A DNA stretch of 6,412 bases from Pseudoselenomonas ruminantium (GCA_002373045.1 DFHU01000051.1:31412-37823); one strand, 5' to 3'; shown: positions 1 to 5,699, counted from the first letter of the stretch. Translations and numbers: made by a program. Notes: generated from the letters alone by a model not told the origin.

Positions 1-42
1 GGATGGCAGGCTTTCGACTAAAAATTGACGCTCTATCTCCAT
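1..42 (-). CDS. CYTH-domain protein, N-terminal 14 codons (partial)
   Basis: The frame starts with ATG at 42-40 and reads MEIERQFLVESLPS to the window edge. This matches the typical opening of CYTH-domain proteins (usual form MEIERKFLV), a family of triphosphate tunnel enzymes such as adenylate cyclase class IV, thiamine triphosphatase and inorganic triphosphatases that act on triphosphates with divalent metal. The start ATG shares one base with the TAA stop of the upstream aldo/keto reductase (TAATG), so translation is probably coupled and the two genes share a transcript. The motif ExExK appears here as E2-I-E4-R-Q6, with Gln in place of the usual Lys. Only 14 residues are visible, so the family call rests on this short but distinctive motif. 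Confidence 0.72.
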   Translation of the reverse strand, partial: MEIERQFLVESLPS

Positions 43-1157
43 TATTGCAAGGCCCTGCCTGCCTTGACCAGTTCCTCACGGATGCTGATATGCTGAGGGC
101 AGACCTGTTCGCATTTGCCGCATTTGATACATTCGGCGGCTTTTTTGCGGCCATGACCGCCCACCAGCCAGTTTTCCTGATGCTGGGCAGCGGCCTTATC
201 GCCGTAGAGCGTCAGATAGTTCATCGCCGTAAAGGTGCCGGAAATGCCGATTTCCTTGGGGCAGACCTTGGCGCAATAGTTACAGGTGGTGCAGGGAATA
301 ACCGGGATTTTGGCCAGAGCTTCCCTTGCCTTGTTAATGGTCTCCTTCTGGCTTTCCGTTAGACCGATAAAATCCTTCATATAAGAAAGATTGTCTTCCA
401 TCTGCTCCACATTGCTCATGCCGGACAGTACCACAATCAGCCCCTCCAAATCAGCGGCAAAGCGGACAGCCCAGGAAGCGCAGGAGCTTTCCGGCTCGGC
501 TGCCTGCAGGATTTGTTTGACGCTTTCCGGGGGATTTGCCAACATGCCGCCCTTGACCGGTTCCATGATGATGACCGGCTTGCCGTGCTTTCTGGCGACT
601 TCGTAGCAGGCACGGGACTGAATGGCCGGATTTTCCCAGTCTCCGTAGTTAATCTGCAGCTGGACAAATTCCATTTCGGGATGTTTGGTCAGGATTTCTT
701 CCAATTCCTCCGGTGTGGAATGGAAGGAAAAGCCGACATGTTTAATCAGCCCTTCGACCTTTTTCTCCTGCACAAAGGACCACATATCGAAATCATCAAA
801 GAACTTCGTGCGGCTCTCACCCAGATTATGCAGCAGGTAAAAATCAAAATAGCCTGCTCCCGTGCGCTTTAAGGAAAGATTGAACTGCTCAATGGCTTCC
901 TCACGGGTCTTGCAGTTAATCCAAGCAGCATTTTTCGTGGCCAGCTGGAATTTTTCTCTAGGGTAGCGTTCCACCAACGCCTGCCGGATAGCATCTTCAC
1001 TGCCGACATAAGCCCAGGCCGTATCAAAATAGGTAAAGCCTGCCGCCAGAAACTTATCCACCATCACCTTGACCTGCTCAACGTCAATTTCCTCGCCTTT
1101 TTTCGGCAGACGCATCAGACCGAAACCCAGTTTTTTGATTTGCTCTCCTAAATACAT
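42..1157 (-). CDS. Aldo/keto reductase with C-terminal 2x[4Fe-4S] ferredoxin domain
   Basis: This 371-residue protein combines an aldo/keto reductase TIM barrel (about residues 5-275) with a bacterial ferredoxin-type tail (about 285-360). The catalytic tetrad is visible: Asp45 in FDTAW, Tyr50, Lys75 in ATK and His110 in YLLH. Two cysteine clusters, C289-x2-C292-x2-C295-x3-C299-P and C343-x2-C346-x2-C349-x3-C353-P, should each bind a [4Fe-4S] centre. The architecture matches the COG1453 group of predicted oxidoreductases, cytoplasmic proteins whose substrates are mostly unknown; the clusters suggest electron exchange with a redox partner besides a nicotinamide cofactor. The start is supported by GGAGGGG ending five bases upstream. 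The gene has its own MerR-type promoter (1224-1254), and its stop overlaps the start of the CYTH gene. There is no signal peptide. The family call is secure; the substrate is unknown. Confidence 0.95.
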   Translation of the reverse strand: MYLGEQIKKLGFGLMRLPKKGEEIDVEQVKVMVDKFLAAGFTYFDTAWAYVGSEDAIRQALVERYPREKFQLATKNAAWINCKTREEAIEQFNLSLKRTGAGYFDFYLLHNLGESRTKFFDDFDMWSFVQEKKVEGLIKHVGFSFHSTPEELEEILTKHPEMEFVQLQINYGDWENPAIQSRACYEVARKHGKPVIIMEPVKGGMLANPPESVKQILQAAEPESSCASWAVRFAADLEGLIVVLSGMSNVEQMEDNLSYMKDFIGLTESQKETINKAREALAKIPVIPCTTCNYCAKVCPKEIGISGTFTAMNYLTLYGDKAAAQHQENWLVGGHGRKKAAECIKCGKCEQVCPQHISIREELVKAGRALQ

Positions 1158-1223
1158 AATACCCCTCCAATAAACATACGTCTATTCATGCTCTTTGCCT
1201 GCAAGCAATTATCTTTATTCTTA

Positions 1224-1254
1224 ATTTTAACACTTGGAGCGCACTTCAAGTCAA
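1224..1254 (-). promoter_or_regulatory. MerR-type promoter of the ferredoxin aldo/keto reductase gene
   Basis: Read on the minus strand, TTGACT (1249-1254) is followed by a 19-bp spacer and TAAAAT (1224-1229). The imperfect dyad ACTTGAAGT-GC-GCTCCAAGT (1232-1251) fills the spacer. Over-long 19-bp spacers with a central dyad are characteristic of promoters activated by MerR-family DNA-distorting regulators. Transcription should start near 1217, giving a leader of about 60 nt. The same design recurs at 1756-1786 and 3863-3893. Confidence 0.85.
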
Positions 1255-1264
1255 GAAAAAATCC

Positions 1265-1308
1265 CGTAAACAAAACGAGCCTGCTATAAGCAAGCTCGTT
1301 TTGTTTTA
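1265..1308 (-). terminator. Intrinsic terminator of the cupin gene
   Basis: On the minus strand a stem of about 17 bp (1290-1306 pairing with 1268-1284) closes a 5-nt loop (1285-1289). Its GC-rich core is ACGAGC/GCTCGT, followed by the T-rich arm TTTTGTTTA. One internal pair is U-G in the minus-strand RNA but would be a C-A mismatch in the plus-strand RNA, so the element is better folded in the direction of the cupin gene. The stem begins inside the cupin stop codon. It separates the cupin transcript from the promoter of the next gene. Confidence 0.85.
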
Positions 1309-1725
1309 TGGTAACTTGTTATATTCGCTTTCCTCTACCGGCTCACACCATTCGCTGGAAGTATTCTCGCCCGGCACTTCAACAGCCAGATGCTGGAAGG
1401 CTGAATCCTTGGCCGCGCCATGCCAGTGCTTGACATTAGCCGGAATATGCACGACATCACCGATCTTCAATTCCTGCGCCGGTTTGCCCCATTCCTGATA
1501 CCAGCCCCGGCCAGCCGTCACGAGCAGCATCTGCCCGCCGCCCTTATCAGCATGATGGATATGCCAATGATTGCGGCAGCCCGGCTCAAAGGTCACATTG
1601 CCGATAACCACCTGCTCCATAGAAATCATGTTGAGATAGCTCGTGCCATCAAAATACTGGGCATAGTTGACATTTTCACCGCCTACGGGAAATACACTGG
1701 TTTCTTTAATGGTTTCCAAATCCAT
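1306..1725 (-). CDS. Small single-domain cupin protein
   Basis: This 139-residue protein is a single conserved beta-barrel (cupin_2 type), probably cytoplasmic. Cupin motif 1 spans about residues 49-74 and holds the metal-ligand candidates His53, His55 and His57, with Gln65 where many cupins have Glu. Motif 2 spans about 89-103 (G-D-V-V-H-I-P-A-N-V-K-H-W-H) with His100 and His102. Small cupins of this type (HWHxH ... GDVVxIPxxVKHWHGA) are commonly found beside aldo/keto reductases, carboxymuconolactone decarboxylase-like proteins and alpha/beta hydrolases; no defined reaction can be assigned from sequence. The start is supported by AAAGGAAG upstream of ATG. It has its own MerR-type promoter immediately behind the preceding reductase gene and its own terminator, so it can be a single-gene transcript, though read-through from the reductase is possible. 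Confidence 0.93.
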   Translation of the reverse strand: MDLETIKETSVFPVGGENVNYAQYFDGTSYLNMISMEQVVIGNVTFEPGCRNHWHIHHADKGGGQMLLVTAGRGWYQEWGKPAQELKIGDVVHIPANVKHWHGAAKDSAFQHLAVEVPGENTSSEWCEPVEESEYNKLP

Positions 1726-1755
1726 ATTATCGCTTCCTTTATCGTTGATAAATCT

Positions 1756-1786
1756 ACTCTAGCACTTGGAGTTTACTTCAAGTCAA
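1756..1786 (-). promoter_or_regulatory. MerR-type promoter of the cupin gene
   Basis: On the minus strand TTGACT (1781-1786), a 19-bp spacer and TAGAGT (1756-1761). The dyad ACTTGAAGT-AA-ACTCCAAGT (1764-1783) has nine-base arms with a single mismatch and is the best-formed of the three copies. The poor -10 box with a long spacer implies low basal activity and dependence on an activator. Predicted transcription start is near 1749, about 24 nt ahead of the cupin ATG. Confidence 0.88.
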
Positions 1787-1794
1787 GGAAAATC

Positions 1795-2838
1795 TTACTG
1801 CATTCCCTTGGGCGCATTTTTCATCCAGACCTGCTCTTTTTTATTGCCGCCGCGGGTATTCTGCGCCATCACGCCGACCAGATTATGCGGAATGTAGAGT
1901 TCTTCCAAATAAGCGATGTCTTCATCCGCTAACGTGAGGTCCGTTGCCTTGACTGCTCCGTCAATGTGATGCAGTTTGGTCGCTCCGGCTACCGGCGCCG
2001 TTACTCTGTTCAACAGCCAGGCAAGGGATATTTCCGTCATGGTCACGCCGTATTTATCCGCCAGCTCAGCCACACGCAGAATGACTTTTTCATCGGCTTC
2101 GGCTGTGCCATCGTACTTTAATTTGGCATAACTGTCCTCGGCTAAACGCTTGGAAGTTTCGCCGGGCTTGCGGGAAAGCCGCCCGCTGGCCAAAGCACTG
2201 TAAGGAGTCATGGCAATATTATCCTCTGCACAGAGTTTCGCCATTTCCCGTTCTTCCTCACGGAACAAGAGATTATAATGATTCTGCACCGACACAAAGG
2301 GCGCAAAACCTTCTTTTGCCGCCAGTGCATTAGCCTTGGCCAGCTGATAAGCATAACAGTTGGCAATGCCGATATAACGGACTTTCCCCGCCTTCACCAT
2401 CCGGTTCATGCCGTCCAAAATATCATAAAGCGGCGTCTGATAATCCCACATATGATAGATATACAAATCCACATAATCCATACCCAAATGCTGCAGGCTC
2501 AAATCAAGCTGTTTTTCAATATGTTCCTGACCGGTCACGCCATCGGCAATTTCCTGCTGGCTGCGGGGCAGAAATTTTGTGGCCACCACCACATTTTCAC
2601 GTTTAGCAAAATCCTTGAGCGCCCGGCCCAGATATTCTTCACTGGTGCCATTCTGATAGGCAATCGCCGTATCGAAAAAATTGATGCCCGAATCCAAAGC
2701 GTGCTTAATGATTTCCCGGGTAGCATCCTCATCCACCGTCCAGCTGTGCTGACCCGTTGCAGCATTGCCAAACCCCATGCATCCAAGGCAGATGCGGGAT
2801 ACTTCCAAATCCGAATTCCCCAGTTTCGTGTATTTCAT
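1795..2838 (-). CDS. Aldo/keto reductase (NADPH-type, soluble)
   Basis: This 347-residue cytoplasmic TIM-barrel oxidoreductase probably reduces carbonyls to alcohols using NAD(P)H. The tetrad is visible as Asp56 (FFDTA), Tyr61, Lys88 (VATK) and His129 (YIYH). The N-terminal MKYTKLGNSDLEVSRICLGCM is the standard opening of the general stress/YhdN-like aldo/keto reductases, and the late PVAGATK segment corresponds to the cofactor-phosphate loop. Length is normal for the family and there is no ferredoxin tail, unlike the other reductase in this window. AGGAGG sits ahead of the ATG. The gene follows the DUF3737 gene with only a promoter-operator region between them and no terminator, so it may also be reached by read-through. 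Control appears to be by a repressor at two operators rather than by the MerR-type system. The substrate cannot be inferred. Confidence 0.95.
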   Translation of the reverse strand: MKYTKLGNSDLEVSRICLGCMGFGNAATGQHSWTVDEDATREIIKHALDSGINFFDTAIAYQNGTSEEYLGRALKDFAKRENVVVATKFLPRSQQEIADGVTGQEHIEKQLDLSLQHLGMDYVDLYIYHMWDYQTPLYDILDGMNRMVKAGKVRYIGIANCYAYQLAKANALAAKEGFAPFVSVQNHYNLLFREEEREMAKLCAEDNIAMTPYSALASGRLSRKPGETSKRLAEDSYAKLKYDGTAEADEKVILRVAELADKYGVTMTEISLAWLLNRVTAPVAGATKLHHIDGAVKATDLTLADEDIAYLEELYIPHNLVGVMAQNTRGGNKKEQVWMKNAPKGMQ

Positions 2839-2856
2839 AACCTGCGCCTCCTAAAA

Positions 2857-2869
2857 TGACATCGTGTAA
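2857..2869. promoter_or_regulatory. Operator 2: near-palindrome TGACA-N3-TGTAA downstream of the start site
   Basis: TGACATCGTGTAA is a one-mismatch version of operator 1, and the shared context AAAATGACA-N-CGTGT makes the two a direct repeat. It lies about 10-22 nt after the predicted transcription start. The centres are 43 bp apart, close to four helical turns, so both sites face the same side of the DNA. Confidence 0.65.
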
Positions 2870-2884
2870 TCTTTCTTTACTTGT

Positions 2885-2913
2885 ATTATATCGTTAAAAT
2901 GACAGCGTGTCAA
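2885..2913 (-). promoter_or_regulatory. Consensus sigma-A promoter of the aldo/keto reductase gene
   Basis: On the minus strand TTGACA (2908-2913) and TATAAT (2885-2890) are perfect consensus hexamers separated by exactly 17 bp (2891-2907). Predicted start of transcription is near 2878, about 40 nt ahead of the ATG. The -35 box begins three bases after the stop codon of the DUF3737 gene. Such a strong promoter would be constitutive unless repressed, which fits the flanking operators. Confidence 0.92.
2900..2912. promoter_or_regulatory. Operator 1: TGACA-N3-TGTCA palindrome over the -35 box
   Basis: A perfect palindrome with 5-bp arms, TGACAGCGTGTCA, overlaps the -35 hexamer. A protein bound here would block RNA polymerase. 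The size and form resemble TetR/AcrR-type operators, but the regulator is not in the window, so the family is inference. Confidence 0.7.
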
Positions 2914-2915
2914 TA

Positions 2916-3767
2916 TTAAGTACAGTCAGCAGCGTTATTCACGATAATCTGCCCCTTGGCCTGCGCATCATCCATAATGATTTCTTTTACGCCAGCCACT
3001 TTGATTGTACCCGTCCGCGGATTTTTGATGCTGTCCACCACCGTAGTGACTTCCGCTTCAACCGCGGATTTTTCAAAGGCCAAATCTGTATCCACCATGC
3101 GGCAATTGATGAGTTTCAGCCCCTTGCAATAGCAGAAGGGCTGTGTGCCAATGATGGTGCAATTCTCCAACGTCAGATTTTCCGAATACCAAGCCAGATA
3201 TTCGCCCCGAATCACGCTGTTGCGAACCGTCACATTTTTGGCATGCCAAAAGGCATCTTTAGTGTTCAGCTCACAATCGGTAAAATCCGCATTCTCAATA
3301 TACTGGAATGAATATTTCCCCTGCAAAGTCACATGGTCAAAATGCAGCTGCTCACTGCGCAGCATAAAGTATTCGCTTTGCACGTTGGTATTTTTCATAC
3401 GAATATTTTTTACCGACCAGCCAAACTCCGGCGAAATCACATCACAGTTTTCTACGGTCACATCAGCACATTCCCGCAAGGCCTTAATGCCATGCAGCTT
3501 CGTATCCGTAATATGAATATCCCTTGAATACCAGAGTGCCGCACGGCAAAGCGGTGTAAGTTCGCCATTGGTTATCTTAACACGTTCATCATGCCAGAAG
3601 GGATAGCGCAGATTAAAAAAACAGTCCTGCGCTTCAATATCACAGCTTTCCTTCAAGGCGCTCTCCCCATCAGCAGGACCATCAAAACGGCAGGCAAAAA
3701 GTTTCACTCCCGTTTTGCCATACAACGCCCTCTCCTCATCAAATACTTGTTCTCTATATTCTTCCAT
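2916..3767 (-). CDS. DUF3737 family protein, right-handed beta-helix-like
   Basis: This 283-residue protein matches the DUF3737 family in length and content. It carries degenerate repeats of about 20 residues across roughly residues 20-240, alternating short strands such as NVTVRNSVIRGEYLAWYSENLT-like units with aromatic residues (FW, WY, FCY) at regular intervals, as expected for a right-handed beta-helix stack similar to pectate-lyase or pentapeptide folds. There is no signal peptide or membrane segment, so it is probably cytoplasmic. The function of the family is unknown; members are often encoded near aldo/keto reductases, flavodoxins and cupins. The start is supported by a modest AAAGG site nine bases upstream of the ATG. 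A MerR-type promoter lies about 100 bp upstream, leaving an unusually long leader of about 90 nt that contains a fragment of another gene. Confidence 0.88.
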   Translation of the reverse strand: MEEYREQVFDEERALYGKTGVKLFACRFDGPADGESALKESCDIEAQDCFFNLRYPFWHDERVKITNGELTPLCRAALWYSRDIHITDTKLHGIKALRECADVTVENCDVISPEFGWSVKNIRMKNTNVQSEYFMLRSEQLHFDHVTLQGKYSFQYIENADFTDCELNTKDAFWHAKNVTVRNSVIRGEYLAWYSENLTLENCTIIGTQPFCYCKGLKLINCRMVDTDLAFEKSAVEAEVTTVVDSIKNPRTGTIKVAGVKEIIMDDAQAKGQIIVNNAADCT

Positions 3768-3793
3768 TATGCTTTACCTTTCTGCTAAAAAGC

Positions 3794-3856
3794 TAATCCT
3801 GTTGCACGCTTTCCTAAGCTGCACCGTTACTTCATCACGGTTTAATAGGTCATTTC
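3794..3856 (-). pseudogene. Remnant of the 3' end of a cyclophilin-like lipoprotein gene
   Basis: The stretch 3815-3856 matches 5194-5239, the last codons of the intact lipoprotein gene, with one substitution and one 4-base deletion (AAGC on the plus strand). Weaker alignment without gaps continues to 3794 (matching 5173), with TAATCCTG shared at the far end. The deletion shifts the frame; after it the reading gives LLNRDEVTVQL, identical to the intact protein, then runs past the old stop to a TAA just before the DUF3737 gene. No start codon or upstream part of the gene remains. The fragment is now the 5' leader of the DUF3737 transcript, beginning close to the predicted transcription start. 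Confidence 0.8.
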
Positions 3857-3862
3857 TCTTTT

Positions 3863-3893
3863 ACTCTAGCACTTGAAGTGTACTCTAAGTCAA
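3863..3893 (-). promoter_or_regulatory. MerR-type promoter of the DUF3737 gene
   Basis: On the minus strand TTGACT (3888-3893), a 19-bp spacer and TAGAGT (3863-3868). The dyad ACTTAGAGT-AC-ACTTCAAGT (3871-3890) fills the spacer; here the upstream arm deviates, whereas in the other two copies the downstream arm does. Predicted start is near 3856. The promoter lies directly after the hydrolase B terminator. Confidence 0.87.
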
Positions 3894-3899
3894 GCCCCT

Positions 3900-3945
3900 A
3901 AAAAAACGCCCTGCAAAGTCTTATCATTTTGCAGGGTGTTTTTAT
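3900..3945 (-). terminator. Intrinsic terminator of the hydrolase B gene
   Basis: On the minus strand a 12-bp stem (3928-3939 with 3906-3917; core CCCTGCAAA/TTTGCAGGG, one G-U pair) closes a 10-nt loop and is followed by a run of seven T (3906-3900). It begins about 10 bases after the hydrolase stop codon. This is a strong rho-independent terminator; the T-rich opposite side gives weaker function on the plus strand. Confidence 0.93.
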
Positions 3946-3949
3946 CCTA

Positions 3950-5089
3950 TTACTTCAAGTTCTTGTCAAAAAAGGCAGCCAGCTTGTCAAAGGGAATCTT
4001 GGCCTTGTTATCATAGAGGTCAACATGAGAAGCTCCGGGCACAATAACCAGTTCCTTGTTATCGCCCTTGAGTTTTTTGAAGGCATCTTCGCCAAAGTAG
4101 CGGGAATGCGCTTTTTCGCCATGCAGAACCATAACGGCATTATGAATTTCATCCGCATAAGACAAAATCGGCATATTCATAAAGGAAAGTGCCATCGTCA
4201 TATTCCAGCCGCCGTTGGAGTTCAAGGAGCGCGGATGATAGCCGCGTTCCGTCTTATAATAGGCATAATAATCCTTCACAAACTGCGGAGCGTTTGCCGG
4301 CAGCGGGTCAACCACGCCGCCGGCGTTCTTGTAAAAGCCGGCCTTATAATCTGCCGTACGCTGGGCATTTAAGGCTTCGCGGTTGGCATAGCGTTCTTTT
4401 TGCAGCGTTTCCTTATCCTTTTCGTAGTCAAAGTAACCGTTAGCCGTAACTCTGGTCATATCATACATGGTCGAAGCCACCGTCGCTTTGATGCGGGTGT
4501 CGCTGGCCGCTGCATTGAGCGCCATGCCGCCCCAGCCGCAAATACCGATAATGCCGATGCGATTCGCATCTACATTATCCTGCACGGAAAGGAAATCAAC
4601 GGCTGCGGAAAAATCTTCCGTATTGATATCCGGCGAAGCCACAAAGCGAGGCTGACCGCCGCTTTCCCCGGTAAAGGACGGGTCAAAGGCAATGGTCAAA
4701 AAGCCGCGCTCGGCCATTTCCTGGGCATAGAGACCGGAGGACTGTTCCTTTACTGCACCAAACGGGCCGCTTACCGCAATAGCCGGGAGTTTGCCCTGCG
4801 CTTTTTTCGGCACATACATATCCGCCGCCAGCGTAATGCCATAGCGGTTGACAAAAGTCACCTTGCGATGGTCTACCTTATCACTCTTAGGAAATACCTT
4901 GTCCCATTCCTGCGTGAGTTTTAACTGCTCCACCTTTATCTGCCGGTCTGCCTTTACCTCTGCACTCTGCATTTTTACTGCCCCCTTATCGGCTGCATAA
5001 GCCGCGCTGCCCCAAAAGCCCAAGGACATAACGCCTGCCAGTACAGCTGCCAATACTTTTTTCTGTTTCTTTTCTACTGGTTTCATCAT
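3950..5089 (-). CDS. Exported alpha/beta hydrolase (hydrolase B)
   Basis: This 379-residue protein begins with a Sec signal peptide: a Lys-rich n-region, a hydrophobic core at about residues 11-28, and an A-Y-A cleavage site after residue 32. The mature part is an alpha/beta hydrolase of the COG1073/YcjY-like group. The nucleophile elbow is G182-I-C184-G-W-G-G, so the nucleophile is probably Cys184 as in dienelactone hydrolase. The likely acid is Glu325 in HGEKAHSRYF and the base His355 in PGASHVDLYD. It probably cleaves an ester, thioester or lactone outside the cytoplasm; the substrate is unknown. GGAGG lies four bases before the first ATG and seven before the second (5086), so the second Met may be the real start. 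It is a diverged paralogue of hydrolase A and ends in a strong terminator. It follows the lipoprotein gene after about 90 bp, either as part of an operon or from a weak local promoter. Confidence 0.93.
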   Translation of the reverse strand: MMKPVEKKQKKVLAAVLAGVMSLGFWGSAAYAADKGAVKMQSAEVKADRQIKVEQLKLTQEWDKVFPKSDKVDHRKVTFVNRYGITLAADMYVPKKAQGKLPAIAVSGPFGAVKEQSSGLYAQEMAERGFLTIAFDPSFTGESGGQPRFVASPDINTEDFSAAVDFLSVQDNVDANRIGIIGICGWGGMALNAAASDTRIKATVASTMYDMTRVTANGYFDYEKDKETLQKERYANREALNAQRTADYKAGFYKNAGGVVDPLPANAPQFVKDYYAYYKTERGYHPRSLNSNGGWNMTMALSFMNMPILSYADEIHNAVMVLHGEKAHSRYFGEDAFKKLKGDNKELVIVPGASHVDLYDNKAKIPFDKLAAFFDKNLK

Positions 5090-5147
5090 TTTTCCTCCAT
5101 AAAACGCAAAAAACCTCTATCGTTAGGGCGTGTTGATAAAATGAGTT

Positions 5148-5175
5148 ATCCTATACTGATTGATATTGCCGTTAA
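5148..5175 (-). promoter_or_regulatory. Possible weak promoter of the hydrolase B gene
   Basis: On the minus strand TTAACG (5170-5175) and TAGGAT (5148-5153) are 16 bp apart, each matching four of six consensus bases. No terminator is visible between the lipoprotein stop and this site, so hydrolase B may equally be transcribed from upstream. The 16-bp inverted repeat GATAA-N6-TTATC (5135-5150) overlaps the -10 box and start region and could be an operator. Confidence 0.3.
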
Positions 5176-5182
5176 TCCTGCA

Positions 5183-5677
5183 TCACTCTGTCATAAGCTG
5201 CACCGTTACTTCATCGCGGTTTAATAAAGCGGTCATTTCCTGCTGTGACAATTCGATATGCCCCAGTCGTGTATAGGCCCATGAATTGGAACCATAAAAA
5301 ATAACCAGCTTGTTCCCCGCATAGAGGACAATATCTCCGTATTGGGTGGTCAACTGCTTATCTTCGCTGGGAATACTTTGACCGATAGAGCCCACCTGCT
5401 CAAAACCGCCATACGGTGACATTTTGATGGTCAACGGCAAAAGTTTCTGCAATGCCACCGTGGAAGCATTCTGTTCCCAAGTAACGGGAACAACCATATC
5501 CTCAATGACAAGTTTCATCGCCTGCTCCTTCCGGGGTTCTGCCGCAGATTGATTTTCCTGTGGGGCAGCAGCCTGCGTCTTGCTTCCGGTATCTACGCCA
5601 ATCTTCTGCGCACCTGTACAGCCGGATAGCAGCAACAACACCGACAACATGACCACACTTATAATTTTCTTGCTCAT
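5183..5677 (-). CDS. Lipoprotein with cyclophilin-like domain
   Basis: This 164-residue protein starts at ATG 5677, chosen because GGAGGAGG lies just upstream and a lipoprotein signal follows; an in-frame ATG at 5725 lies in a hairpin arm and would spoil the signal. Residues 1-19 form a type II signal ending in the lipobox L17-S-G-C20, so the mature protein should be membrane-anchored by Cys20. A flexible Gln/Ala/Glu-rich linker (about 25-53) leads to a cyclophilin-like domain (54-164, Cyclophil_like2 type) with the characteristic block GDIVLY...IFYGSNSWAYTRLG at 114-139. Proteins of this fold are not expected to be prolyl isomerases, and their function is unknown. The gene lies between the two hydrolase paralogues, suggesting a job in the same extracytoplasmic process. 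Its 3' end is duplicated at 3794-3856. Confidence 0.92.
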   Translation of the reverse strand: MSKKIISVVMLSVLLLLSGCTGAQKIGVDTGSKTQAAAPQENQSAAEPRKEQAMKLVIEDMVVPVTWEQNASTVALQKLLPLTIKMSPYGGFEQVGSIGQSIPSEDKQLTTQYGDIVLYAGNKLVIFYGSNSWAYTRLGHIELSQQEMTALLNRDEVTVQLMTE

Positions 5678-5699
5678 ATCCTCCTCCATACACATTAGG

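Noticed and set aside
3952..3960. ACTTCAAGT half-site resembling the MerR-type dyad
   Set aside because: It consists of the stop and last codons of hydrolase B, with no matching second arm and no 19-bp promoter around it.
3941..3969. TTGACA-17-GATAAA promoter-like pair on the minus strand at the end of hydrolase B
   Set aside because: It would run straight into the hydrolase terminator, and the bases are explained by the last codons and the terminator arm.
4400..4924. Long plus-strand open frame inside hydrolase B, and similar plus-strand frames at 2278-2859, 1420-1932 and 513-872
   Set aside because: They lie antisense to clearly real genes, have no convincing ribosome sites, and their proteins show no recognisable domain; they are by-products of codon use on the minus strand.
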